The notes beneath the pieces were generated by a model, which was not told where the DNA came from, did not search any database, and was given only the letters and a program-made list of their open reading frames with translations. A program made the position numbers and the translations under genes. This document shows positions 18,167 to 26,074 of a DNA stretch of 29,214 nucleotides, piece after piece. The DNA comes from Moduliflexus sp964602655 (lineage in GTDB: Bacteria > Moduliflexota > Moduliflexia > Moduliflexales > Moduliflexaceae): positions 1-29,214 of the forward strand of contig CAZRSF010000081.1 in the NCBI GenBank assembly GCA_964602655.1. Direction: 5' to 3'. Numbering within the stretch: position 1 is the first letter of the stretch; every line of letters begins with the position of its first letter.

Positions 18167-19708
18167 ATGCTGGCAAAAGTTTTGAGCGGCGCAGTGATGG
18201 GGATTGACGCCTACATTGTGGAAGTGGAAGTCGATCTGAATTTCGGCTTGGCCTCGTTCGGCGTGGTCGGCCTGCCGGACGGCGCAGTCAAAGAAAGCCG
18301 CGAGCGCGTGAAAGCGGCCATCACCAACACCGGCTTCGCCTTTCCGGTGAATCGAATTATCGTCAACCTCGCCCCGGCGGACATCAAAAAAGAAGGCTCG
18401 GCCTTCGATTTGCCGATTGCGGTAGGCATTCTCGCGACGATGGGCATGATTCGAACGGAAATCTTGAGCCAGTATCTGTTCGTCGGCGAACTCTCGCTTG
18501 ATGGTAGTTTGCGCCCGGTGCAGGGCGCGTTGTCAATGGCGGTGACGGCGCGGAATCATCAAATCAAAGGCATTATCCTGCCGGAAGAAAACGCCAATGA
18601 AGCGGCGGTCGTGGATGGCATCGAGGTCTATGGCATTGCCACGTTGGCGCAGGCCATCGAATTTTTGAACGGGACGCAGCCAATCGAACCGCTGCATCTC
18701 GACATTCAAGAAGTGTTTCGGCAGGCGTCGAACTACGAGGTGGATTTTTCCGATGTCAAAGGCCAGGAACATGTCAAACGCGCCCTCGAAGTCGCGGCAG
18801 CCGGCTCGCATAACATTCTGATGATTGGCCCGCCCGGCTCAGGAAAAACGATGCTCTCCAAACGGCTCGCCTCAATCCTGCCGCCGCTGTCGTTCGAGGA
18901 AGCGATTGAGACCACCAAAATCCACAGCGTCGCGGGCTTGCTGCCGGGCAAAAAAGCCTTGATCGCCACGCGCCCGTTCCGCTCGCCGCATCACACGATT
19001 TCCAGCGCGGGCTTAATCGGCGGCGGCACGATTCCCCGCCCCGGCGAAGTGAGCTTAGCCCACAACGGCGTGCTGTTTCTCGACGAGTTGCCGGAATTCA
19101 ACCGCAATGCCCTCGAAGTCATGCGCCAGCCGCTTGAAGATTCGGAAGTCACGATTGCCCGCGCCGCCGTCTCGCTGACCTACCCAAGCCGCTTTATGCT
19201 GGTTTCGGCGATGAATCCGTGCCCGTGCGGCTATTTGGGCGACCAATCCCGCAAATGCAGTTGCGCTCCGCCAGTCGTGCAGCGCTACATGGCGAGGATC
19301 TCCGGCCCGCTGATGGATCGCATTGATATTCATATCGAAGTGCCCGCCGTGCATTACCGCGACCTTTCGGCAGTATATGAAAGCGAAAAATCCGAACGCA
19401 TCCGCGAGCGTGTGCAGCAGGCGCGGACAATTCAGGAACACCGGTTCGCCAACGTCAAAAACGTCTTTTGCAACGCTCACATGGGCACGAAACAGATTCG
19501 CGACATCTGCCGTTTAGGTTCGGACGCGCAATCGTTGCTGGAAATGGCGATGGATCGGCTCGGCCTGAGCGCCAGAGCGTATAACCGCATTCTCAAAGTC
19601 TCGCGCACCATCGCCGATCTCGCCGCCGCCGAAGACATCCGGCCAGAGCACGTCTCCGAAGCGATTCAATACCGTAGCCTCGACCGCGAACTCTGGTTGC
19701 AGCAATGA
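18167..19708 (+). CDS. comM: YifB/ComM-family Mg-chelatase-like AAA+ ATPase
   Basis: A 513-aa cytoplasmic ATPase. The N-terminal domain (about 1-175) contains GIDAYIVEVEVDL and FGVVGLPDGAVKESRERVKAA, typical of the ChlI-like part. The AAA+ core has Walker A GPPGSGKT (221-228) and Walker B LFLDELPEF (D306, E307). A cysteine-rich segment (CPCGY then KCSC) and the sensor region SGPLMDRIDIHIEV follow, then the C-terminal lid domain. Members act as hexameric helicases that help extend heteroduplex during natural transformation (ComM). GGGAGG precedes the ATG. Its stop overlaps an upstream ATG of the next gene, so it may be co-transcribed with the toxin-antitoxin-like pair. A DNA-uptake role here is inference. 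Confidence 0.93.
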   Translation: MLAKVLSGAVMGIDAYIVEVEVDLNFGLASFGVVGLPDGAVKESRERVKAAITNTGFAFPVNRIIVNLAPADIKKEGSAFDLPIAVGILATMGMIRTEILSQYLFVGELSLDGSLRPVQGALSMAVTARNHQIKGIILPEENANEAAVVDGIEVYGIATLAQAIEFLNGTQPIEPLHLDIQEVFRQASNYEVDFSDVKGQEHVKRALEVAAAGSHNILMIGPPGSGKTMLSKRLASILPPLSFEEAIETTKIHSVAGLLPGKKALIATRPFRSPHHTISSAGLIGGGTIPRPGEVSLAHNGVLFLDELPEFNRNALEVMRQPLEDSEVTIARAAVSLTYPSRFMLVSAMNPCPCGYLGDQSRKCSCAPPVVQRYMARISGPLMDRIDIHIEVPAVHYRDLSAVYESEKSERIRERVQQARTIQEHRFANVKNVFCNAHMGTKQIRDICRLGSDAQSLLEMAMDRLGLSARAYNRILKVSRTIADLAAAEDIRPEHVSEAIQYRSLDRELWLQQ

Positions 19709-19722
19709 AGGAGCGAACGATA

Positions 19723-19980
19723 ATGAGAACCTTATCTATTCCATACCCGGAAACGATTCCGGCCATGAATAATCTCAGTCCTGCCACATTTGAGGCTGAA
19801 GCGAGGTTGGCGATGGCGATGAAGCTCTATGAGATCGGGCGTGTGACATCCGGCCAGGCCGCGACGTTAGCGGGGGTCTCTCGCGTCGTTTTTTTGCTGA
19901 ACTGCCATCAATTCGGCATAGATAGCGTGGTCTGGGATGCTCAGGAAATCGAAGCCGAACGCGAGGAATTATTGCAATGA
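19723..19980 (+). CDS. UPF0175 family antitoxin-like protein
   Basis: An 85-aa small protein. The start at 19723 is chosen because AAGGAG lies eight bases upstream; an in-frame ATG at 19705 overlaps the yifB stop and would add six residues. The segment AMKLYEIGRVTSGQAATLAGVSRVVFLLNCHQFGI is characteristic of UPF0175, a helix-turn-helix-like protein usually paired with a PIN-fold DUF3368 protein. Its stop overlaps the ATG of just such a gene (ATGA), the usual antitoxin-first arrangement. It probably binds both the partner and its own promoter DNA; that is by family analogy. Confidence 0.85.
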   Translation: MRTLSIPYPETIPAMNNLSPATFEAEARLAMAMKLYEIGRVTSGQAATLAGVSRVVFLLNCHQFGIDSVVWDAQEIEAEREELLQ

Positions 19981-20483
19981 GCGCAAAAGAGGCGATTGTG
20001 ACCAATACCGGGCCATTGATTGCCCTTTCTCTTGTCGAACGCCTGGATATTCTTCATGCGCTATACGAGCCTGTTCTGGTTCCTGCTCCCGTTCATGCGG
20101 AAATGCTGCACGGAGGGAAAACGGCTCAAGGCGTTCAGGCATATTCGAGAGCAGTCTGGCTTAACGTGCAATCCCTTATTGCCGAAGTCGAGCCGTTGCT
20201 TCAGGCCACGCTCGATGCCGGTGAAGCCTCAGTGATTCAACTTGCGCGAGAACGAGCCATTCCTCTTGTCTTGATTGACGAGCGGAAAGGAAGGAAAATT
20301 GCGCGAGCGGTGTATGACCTTCGAGTGATCGGCACAGCCGGAATTTTATTACAGGCAAAGCGACAAGGATTGATTTCTCAGGTAGCTCCTTTGCTCTTCA
20401 ATATGCGAGAAGCCGGTTATCGAATGCATGACGCGATTATCGCATTTGCACTGAAAGAGGCGGACGAATTTACTGGGGCGTAA
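19977..20483 (+). CDS. DUF3368 PIN-domain toxin-like nuclease
   Basis: A 168-aa protein of the PIN superfamily, whose VapC-like members cleave RNA with metal ions. It starts with IVTNTGPLIALSLVERLDIL and has acidic residues E42, E83 and D101 (VLIDERKGRKIA) spaced as in DUF3368. The first active-site position is Asn10 rather than Asp, which occurs in this family but leaves catalytic competence uncertain. The C-terminal GYRMHDAIIAFALKEADE is also typical. It overlaps the UPF0175 gene by four bases, so the two are translationally coupled and probably form a toxin-antitoxin module. Confidence 0.85.
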   Translation: MSAKEAIVTNTGPLIALSLVERLDILHALYEPVLVPAPVHAEMLHGGKTAQGVQAYSRAVWLNVQSLIAEVEPLLQATLDAGEASVIQLARERAIPLVLIDERKGRKIARAVYDLRVIGTAGILLQAKRQGLISQVAPLLFNMREAGYRMHDAIIAFALKEADEFTGA

Positions 20484-20549
20484 CCCGACGAGATCGTTTG
20501 GCGGGAAAATGGTTAACAATACGGATCACGTCCCGTGATTGATTGAAAA

Positions 20550-20585
20550 TTCAGGAGTGCGAAAGCAAGCGCTTGCACTCCTGAA
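20550..20585. repeat. Palindrome between convergent genes
   Basis: TTCAGGAGTGC and GCACTCCTGAA are perfect 11-bp arms, with AAGCGCTT symmetry in the loop. A smaller hairpin ATCACG-TCC-CGTGAT lies just before it (20525-20539). It is positioned between the toxin-like gene and the opposing M48 gene and could end both transcripts, though no T-run is seen. Confidence 0.65.
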
Positions 20586-20592
20586 CGCGGCG

Positions 20593-21414
20593 TTATTGCG
20601 GCTGATAATAATTCATCGCCTCCGGCAGCGCTTCTTCGATTTTGCGGATGCGTGTCGCATCCGACGGATGCGTGCTCATGAATTCCGGCGGCGCTTGTCC
20701 GCTGCCTTCTTGCGCCATCCGCTCCCAGAAACCAACTGCCGCATGCGGATCATAGCCTGCCATCGCCATAAAGATCAGCCCCAAATGATCGGCTTCGCTT
20801 TCGTGCAAGCGGCTATATGGCAATAACCCGAACAATTGCGTTCCAGCGCCGAAGGCGGTCAGCCAGAGTTGACGAGTTTCCTCAGGTTTGTTTTGCATCG
20901 CTTCCGACAAGCCGAGGCCGCTTAATTGAACCGCTAATCCCTGAGTCATGCGTTCGCCGCCATGTCTCGCAATTGCGTGGGCGATTTCATGCCCCATGAC
21001 CACCGCTAAGCCGGTCTCATCCTGCGCAACCGGCAATAAACCGGTATAGACCACCACTTTGCCGCCCGGCATGCACCAGGCGTTGACGTCTTCGCTTTCG
21101 ACAAGATTGAACTCCCACTGATAATTTTGTAATTTCTGCGACATGTTGTTTTCTGCAAAATACTGCTCGACTCCGGCTTGAATCCGCCTTCCGACGTTTT
21201 GAACCATTGCCGTCGCGTTGTGGTCGCTGCTGAGTTTGTTTTCCTGCAAAAACTGGTCATACTCCTGAAGACTCATAGATAACATGGTGGAATCAGGGAT
21301 TAAATCCAACTGCCGCCTGCCGGTAATCGGGACGGTTGCGCATGATGACACGAGCACTGCCAACGTGAGGGTCAGCAGGAGATAGCGATGTAATCCATGT
21401 TTGAAATGATTCAT
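20593..21414 (-). CDS. M48 family zinc metalloprotease lipoprotein
   Basis: A 273-aa periplasmic or outer-membrane lipoprotein protease. The signal peptide ends in lipobox LVSSC (Cys25), then ATVPITGRRQL, a start typical of M48 BepA/LoiP-like proteins. The zinc motif is HEIAH (142-146), with E205 as third ligand in HESEAD and R202 nearby. The conserved AWCMPGGKVVVYTGLL precedes the active site. Relatives degrade misfolded outer-membrane proteins. There is no TPR domain, so it is closer to LoiP than to full-length BepA. GGAGG precedes the ATG. It is divergent from the M32 carboxypeptidase gene. Confidence 0.92.
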   Translation of the reverse strand: MNHFKHGLHRYLLLTLTLAVLVSSCATVPITGRRQLDLIPDSTMLSMSLQEYDQFLQENKLSSDHNATAMVQNVGRRIQAGVEQYFAENNMSQKLQNYQWEFNLVESEDVNAWCMPGGKVVVYTGLLPVAQDETGLAVVMGHEIAHAIARHGGERMTQGLAVQLSGLGLSEAMQNKPEETRQLWLTAFGAGTQLFGLLPYSRLHESEADHLGLIFMAMAGYDPHAAVGFWERMAQEGSGQAPPEFMSTHPSDATRIRKIEEALPEAMNYYQPQ

Positions 21415-21486
21415 ATTTGCCTCCGTAATGTTGGTTATTCATACCGTGAGAAACCTACTCTTCTATGATGGCTTATATTGATTCTT

Positions 21487-21524
21487 TTGTCAATAAGGGA
21501 AACGCGATTTTTTCTTATTGACAA
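21487..21524. promoter_or_regulatory. Symmetric divergent -35 pair
   Basis: TTGTCAATAAG (21487-21497) and CTTATTGACAA (21514-21524) are 11-bp inverted copies, each supplying a TTGACA hexamer facing outward, toward the M48 gene and the M32 gene. A four-of-six -10 (CATCAT) follows at 17 bp on the M48 side; the M32 side has only a weak one. The dyad could also be an operator. Confidence 0.4.
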
Positions 21525-21602
21525 TTTCTGAAAGACCTGCGCATCGTACCTTTCGGGCGAGGCGATAAACACGCTGGCACGGGATGGAAATATCAAAAGA
21601 CG

Positions 21603-21637
21603 AACCTCTGTCAGGCGGGCGAACCCTGACAGAGGTT
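21603..21637. repeat. Interspersed palindrome, family B (copy 4)
   Basis: AACCTCTGTCAGG and CCTGACAGAGGTT are perfect 13-bp arms around a 9-nt centre. It lies in the upstream region of the M32 carboxypeptidase gene, 59 bp before the ATG, and so would sit in that gene's leader. Confidence 0.75.
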
Positions 21638-21695
21638 TTCACCATTATTCGAACTCTTTCGATGATGTCAACATCTTGCGTTCAATGAATGCGAC

Positions 21696-23225
21696 ATGTT
21701 GATGTCTTCGATTCTCAAAATGAATGCACGACTCGAACAATTAAAACTACGGCTTGGAGAGATTGACGATTTGAACAAAGCAGCGGCAGTGCTGGATTGG
21801 GATCAGCAGACGTACATGCCGTCGGGCGGAGTGGAGGCGCGATCCTGGCAATTAGCCACGCTTCAGCGGTTGGCGCATGAAAAATTTACCTGCAAGGAAA
21901 TGGGCGATCTGTTACAAGAAACGCTCCCCTGCGCCGAGTCGTTAGACGCCGATAGCGACGACGCCCGGCTGATTCGCGTGGCGTGGCGCGAATACCAGAA
22001 ACAGATCAAGATTCCGCCGAGCCTTGTGGCGGAATTAGCCCGCAAAACCTCGATTGCGCATCAAATATGGGAAGATGCGCGGGCGGAACAACGGTTTTCC
22101 ACGTTTCAGCCGATTTTGGAGGATTTGGTGCAATTGATTCGACGGAAGGCTGAAAATCTCGGCTACACCGACCATATTTACGATCCGTTGCTGGATATGT
22201 ACGAACCGGAAATGAAAACCGCCGACGTAGATCGGATTTTTAAGGAACTCAAAACCGCGTTGATCGGCTTGATTCAGGGCATCGCGCACCATCGCGACGC
22301 GGTGCGCGATACCGTCTTCTGGCAGGAGTTCGACGTGCAGCAGCAATGGTTGTTCGGCGTCGAGGTGTTGCAGCAGATGGGCTTTGATTTCGAGCGCGGA
22401 CGGCAGGATAAGTCATCGCACCCGTTTACCACCAATTTTTCGCCGGATGACGTGCGCATCACGACCCGCCTGAATCCGAATATGTTCGCGTCGGCGTTGT
22501 TCAGTTCGATTCACGAAGGCGGCCATGCGCTCTACGAACAAGGCGTGTCGCGAACATTGCTGCGGACGCCGATCTGTACTGGCGCGTCAATGGCGGTGCA
22601 CGAATCGCAATCGCGCTTCTGGGAAAACGTGATTGGCCGCAGCCGGGCGTTCTGGACGTACTTTCTGCCGCGCCTTCAGACCTATTTTCCAGAGCAACTA
22701 CGCGGCGTGTCGCTTGAGAATTTTTATCGTTCCATCAACGTCGTGCGCCCCGATTTCATTCGCGTCGAAGCGGATGAAGTGACCTATAATCTGCATATTT
22801 TCCTGCGTTTCGAACTTGAAACCGCTTTGATTGCGGGGGAAATCGAGGTCAAAGACCTCCCGGCGCTCTGGAATCTGAAGATGCAGAAATATTTAGGCGT
22901 GACGCCGCCGGACGACGCGGCGGGCGTGTTGCAGGACATTCACTGGTCGGCGGCGTTATTCGGCTATTTTCCGACGTATGCGTTGGGGAATGTGCTTTCG
23001 ATGCAGTTCTGCGCCTGCATGAAACGCGATCTGCCGGAATTCGACGAGATGGTCGCGCGCGGCGAATTCGCGCCGATTTTAGCATGGCTGCGGGAGAACA
23101 TTCACAAACATGGCGCGAAATTCACGCCCGCCGAGTTAGTGCGCCGCGTCACCGGCGAAGCGCTGAACCCGCAGGCGTATATCGCCTATCTGCAAGGCAA
23201 ATACGGCGAATTGTACGGCATCTGA
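21696..23225 (+). CDS. M32 family metallocarboxypeptidase (Taq type)
   Basis: A 509-aa cytoplasmic zinc carboxypeptidase of the usual family length, which removes C-terminal amino acids from peptides with broad specificity. The zinc motif is HEGGH (273-277), with third ligand E303 in HESQSR. Other family signatures are VLDWDQQTYMP (38-48), HPFTTNFSPDDVRITTR and the VRPDFIRVEADEVTYNLHI segment. The start is uncertain: ATGs at 21696, 21702 and 21720 are in frame and none has a good ribosome site; homologues usually begin shortly before the RLGEIDDL region. It is followed by a palindrome array rather than a clear terminator. Confidence 0.94.
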   Translation: MLMSSILKMNARLEQLKLRLGEIDDLNKAAAVLDWDQQTYMPSGGVEARSWQLATLQRLAHEKFTCKEMGDLLQETLPCAESLDADSDDARLIRVAWREYQKQIKIPPSLVAELARKTSIAHQIWEDARAEQRFSTFQPILEDLVQLIRRKAENLGYTDHIYDPLLDMYEPEMKTADVDRIFKELKTALIGLIQGIAHHRDAVRDTVFWQEFDVQQQWLFGVEVLQQMGFDFERGRQDKSSHPFTTNFSPDDVRITTRLNPNMFASALFSSIHEGGHALYEQGVSRTLLRTPICTGASMAVHESQSRFWENVIGRSRAFWTYFLPRLQTYFPEQLRGVSLENFYRSINVVRPDFIRVEADEVTYNLHIFLRFELETALIAGEIEVKDLPALWNLKMQKYLGVTPPDDAAGVLQDIHWSAALFGYFPTYALGNVLSMQFCACMKRDLPEFDEMVARGEFAPILAWLRENIHKHGAKFTPAELVRRVTGEALNPQAYIAYLQGKYGELYGI

Positions 23226-23236
23226 CGTTCTGGGAT

Positions 23237-23255
23237 CGCCGACATCCTGTCGGCG
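23237..23255. repeat. Small hairpin after the M32 gene
   Basis: CGCCGACA-TCC-TGTCGGCG is a perfect 8-bp stem with a 3-nt loop, 12 bp after the stop. Only its right arm (TGTCGGCG) is repeated in the tandem units that follow, so it marks the original left edge of that array. Confidence 0.65.
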
Positions 23256-23595
23256 TATTGTAGGGCGAAACTGTAGTTTCGCCCTACACGCGAAGGCGAA
23301 ATCGTCATGAGCAACTGTCGGCGTATTGTAGGGCGAAACTGTAGTTTCGCCCTACAACGCGAAGGCGAAGTCGTCATGAGCAACTGTCGGCGTATTGTAG
23401 GGCGAAACTGTAGTTTCGCCCTACANNNNNNNNNNNNNNNNNNNNNNNNNNNNNNNNNNNNNNNNNNNNNNNNNNNNNNNNNNNNNNNNNNNNNNNNNNN
23501 NNNNNNNNNNNNNNNNNNNNNNNNNCAACGCGAAGGCGAAGTCGTCATGAGCAACTGTCGGCGTATTGTAGGGCGAAACTACAGTTTCGCCCTAC
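23248..23595. repeat. Tandem array of about 69-bp units with family A palindromes
   Basis: The 68-69 bp unit is TGTCGGCGTATT, then a 28-bp palindrome (arms GTAGGGCGAAACT/AGTTTCGCCCTAC), then about 29 bp containing GTCATGAGCAAC. Palindromes lie at 23260-23287, 23328-23355, 23397-23424 and, after the gap, 23568-23595. The first three have a GT centre; the last has AC, so its 28 bp are inverted. The last unit runs into the start codon of the metallo-beta-lactamase gene, so the duplicated unit includes that gene's leader and ATGAGC. Copy number is uncertain because the assembly gap lies inside. Confidence 0.9.
23426..23525. other. Assembly gap (100 N)
   Basis: Exactly 100 unknown bases inside the tandem array, with the same repeat unit on both sides. 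The round number suggests a placeholder, so the real array may be longer or shorter. Confidence 0.99.
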
Positions 23596-23615
23596 AACGC
23601 GAAGACGAAATCGTC

Positions 23616-24369
23616 ATGAGCAGCGTTCATCGTTTCAAATCGAATATCTGGCTGACCGAGGTGTCGCTCGGCGAGTATGACGTGCGCGGCGCGCGTCGTT
23701 GTGTGGGATTCGCTGTCGCATCCGCATGATATGACGCACTTCTTTCCGCTGCTTGGCGAGAAAGAACTGGTCATCGTGTACAGTCATGCCGATTGGGATC
23801 ACGTCTGGGGCACGGCGGGGCTGCCGTATCATCACGCGACGATTATCGGTCATGCTGCGTGTTTGGCGCGATTTGGTGACGATGCGCCGACGGTCTTGCG
23901 GGAAAAGCAGGCTGCCGAACCGACACGTTGGGACGCGGTGCAATTGATCGCGCCGAACCTGACGTTCAGCGAAGAATTGACGCTCGATCTCGGCGGGGCG
24001 ACGCTCATGCTGCGCCAGTTGCCGGGGCATACGCCGGATGCGATTGTCGCGTTTTTGCCGGAACAGGGCGTCTTATTCGCGGGCGACACCGTCGAAACGC
24101 CGCTGCCGTGCCTGTCGGAACAGTGCCCGCTTGCGCCCTGGATCGCCGAATTGCAACGCTGGGCGGATGATGACCGCGTTCGAACGGTGATTCCGTCGCA
24201 TGGCGCCATCGGCGGACGCGAGCTGCTGCATTGCAACATCGAGTATTTGCAGCGTCTTGCGAAGCATGAACCGATTGATTTTGCCGCGCCGTTGAACGAT
24301 TTTTACCGTGAAACGCATGAAATGAACAGGCGCATTGTCGCCGGGAATAACAGGAATATCGAAATATGA
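23616..24369 (+). pseudogene. Metallo-beta-lactamase-fold hydrolase, frameshifted near its start
   Basis: From the ATG at 23616 the frame reads MSSVHRFKSNIWLTEVSLGEYDVRGA, a normal N-terminus, then loses sense near 23688-23700. The sequence resumes one frame over as VVVWDSLSHPHDM and continues to the stop at 24369. The zinc motif is SHADWDHVWG (an H-x-D-x-D-H variant), followed by LPGHTPDAI, LFAGDTVE and IPSHG, so the hydrolase core is intact. A one-base error in GCGCGGCGCGCG would explain the break and may be an assembly fault so near the gap; a real mutation is also possible. The stop overlaps the next ATG (ATGA). The substrate is unknown. Confidence 0.75.
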
Positions 24370-25946
24370 AACATGTGCTTATTGTCTTATTGATTGTGCT
24401 TCCGCTGGCTGGCGGGGGATTCGGGTTTTATCAGTATCAGCAGCGCCAGCGGTATGATATGGCGCGTGAACGCTTGCTGCAAGGCGATCAATATTATCGC
24501 GAGGGAAAGTATCGCGAAGCGTTACAACGTTATCAAGAAGGAGATATGACCTATACCTCTCCGATTTTTGCCAAACGAATCGCGTCGGCAAATGAGGCGA
24601 TTGAGGAAGAAAAACAGGCGAAGCTCGCCACGCCGACTCCTGCGCCTGTCACTGAAAAAAAACCTGTCGAGAAAACGCCTGAGAAAACACGCGCAACTTG
24701 TAAGGAAACTGGCGCAACGATAAACGCCTGGATTCGAACCGGGCAATTTCAGAAAATCGAGACGTGTCTCACGCAACTGATAAACGAGAAAACCAAAACC
24801 AAGCATGGGTATCTATACGCAGAATCAATTATTTATCAAACATTTCGGCAAGGCGGAAACAGGGAGGGGATTGCGCCAAAATTCGACCAATGGATTCAGC
24901 AGACTCAATCGAGTATTGCCTATACCTTTCGGGGCATCTATTATTATAAGTGCGCGACGAACGCGCGTGGAAGCGGATGGGCGTCAACCGTGACGCCGGA
25001 AGCCTGGAAACGGACGCGGGAATATTTGAACTTAGCCGCGCAAGACCTTGGTGCCGCCATCAAATCAGATGAGAGCAATCCACTTCCATATTCGACGATG
25101 ATGTCGATCTTGTTGATGATTGGAGGGAACGAGGACATGATGGAGGCGTATTTTCAACGAGCGATTGCTTACGATCCCGATTATATGCAGGTGTATGATA
25201 CGAAATTGACCAATTTGATGCCGAAATGGGGTGGGTCTGAACAGGCGATGTTTGCGTTTGCCAGAGAGTCGATCAAACATGCTGATAAAACATCGGCAAT
25301 GCCTGTTTTGCTGACAATGGCGCATGAGGAAAAAGCCTGGAGCATTTCGAAACAAGAACGAAAATATTATCAGAAACCGGAAATCTGGGCGGAGGTTCAA
25401 TCCGTCTATGAGCGTTTGCTTCAGCGTTTTCCTGAGAGCGGGTGGTATGCCGTAGAATATGCCAGAGTCTTATGTTATGCAGGGCGATGCGATGAAGGCC
25501 GACGCTATTACGATATCGCCTTGAAACGCGACCCGAATAATCCGGACGTGCTGCATGAACGCGGACGATTTTTTGCATCGTCCGGAGATTCTTCTCGCGC
25601 CTTGCAAGAGTATCTCGCCGCTCTTGAACTCGATCCGTATTACCAACCAGCATTGTTTCGTTCCGCCGCGATCTACTACGAACACCATCAATGGTCAAAA
25701 GCTCAGACCACTTACGCGAAATTGATAGAAATTGATTCAGAAAACAGCGAGCATTATTACTATCGCGCAGAGACGTTTTTTCATTTAGGAAAATATCGCG
25801 AGGCGCTTGATGACTATAATCAAGCCATCGCATTGCATCCCCAATACGAACTCGCGTATAAATCGCGGGCGGCGTGTTATCAGAAACTCGGCATGACCAA
25901 AGAGCAGCAGCAAGATTTGAAGAAGATCAGTTCATTAAAAAAATAA
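24366..25946 (+). CDS. Membrane-anchored TPR-repeat protein
   Basis: A 526-aa protein with one N-terminal hydrophobic segment (about 4-23) that is either an uncleaved anchor or a signal peptide; the rest should lie outside the cytoplasm. A TPR-like unit (ARERLLQGDQYYREGKYREALQRYQEG) lies at about 33-60, then a Lys/Pro/Thr/Glu-rich linker (about 77-112). The C-terminal part (about 390-520) has four TPR motifs in tandem, for example EHYYYRAETFFHLGKYREAL. TPRs are protein-binding scaffolds, so a specific role cannot be stated. It overlaps the metallo-beta-lactamase gene by four bases, implying co-expression. Confidence 0.85.
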   Translation: MKHVLIVLLIVLPLAGGGFGFYQYQQRQRYDMARERLLQGDQYYREGKYREALQRYQEGDMTYTSPIFAKRIASANEAIEEEKQAKLATPTPAPVTEKKPVEKTPEKTRATCKETGATINAWIRTGQFQKIETCLTQLINEKTKTKHGYLYAESIIYQTFRQGGNREGIAPKFDQWIQQTQSSIAYTFRGIYYYKCATNARGSGWASTVTPEAWKRTREYLNLAAQDLGAAIKSDESNPLPYSTMMSILLMIGGNEDMMEAYFQRAIAYDPDYMQVYDTKLTNLMPKWGGSEQAMFAFARESIKHADKTSAMPVLLTMAHEEKAWSISKQERKYYQKPEIWAEVQSVYERLLQRFPESGWYAVEYARVLCYAGRCDEGRRYYDIALKRDPNNPDVLHERGRFFASSGDSSRALQEYLAALELDPYYQPALFRSAAIYYEHHQWSKAQTTYAKLIEIDSENSEHYYYRAETFFHLGKYREALDDYNQAIALHPQYELAYKSRAACYQKLGMTKEQQQDLKKISSLKK

Positions 25947-25958
25947 GTAACTCATGTT

Positions 25959-26052
25959 ATACCAATTGCCTTCGAATAGATCGCCAATTGTACGTCGAAA
26001 CTGTAGTTTCGACGTACACCGCGAATATGATCTTTCAAAAGGCAATTGGTAT
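25959..26052. repeat. MITE-like element with 14-bp terminal inverted repeats
   Basis: ATACCAATTGCCTT (25959-25972) and AAGGCAATTGGTAT (26039-26052) are perfect inverted ends of a 94-bp non-coding element. A complete family A palindrome occupies its centre. It could have been moved by a transposase supplied elsewhere; no target-site duplication is clear. Confidence 0.75.
25990..26017. repeat. Family A palindrome (GTACGTCG variant) nested in the MITE
   Basis: GTACGTCGAAACT and AGTTTCGACGTAC form perfect 13-bp arms with a GT centre. Compared with the 23260 copies, two positions per arm differ and their partners changed to match. Confidence 0.82.
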
Positions 26053-26074
26053 TACGTAGCAGATTCGGATCAGA

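Noticed and set aside
21574..21590. Sigma-54-like TGGCAC upstream of the M32 gene
   Set aside because: The -24 half is perfect, but no TTGC or TTGT follows at the required spacing.
23260..23595. CRISPR-like array (28-bp repeats at regular spacing)
   Set aside because: The 40-41 bp sequences between the palindromes are nearly identical, whereas CRISPR spacers differ. No cas gene is nearby. It is a tandem duplication.
23307..23615. Repetitive protein (MSNCRRIVGRN repeats)
   Set aside because: The frame is only the tandem palindrome array read as protein and crosses the unknown bases. Just its last part, from 23616, is a real gene start.
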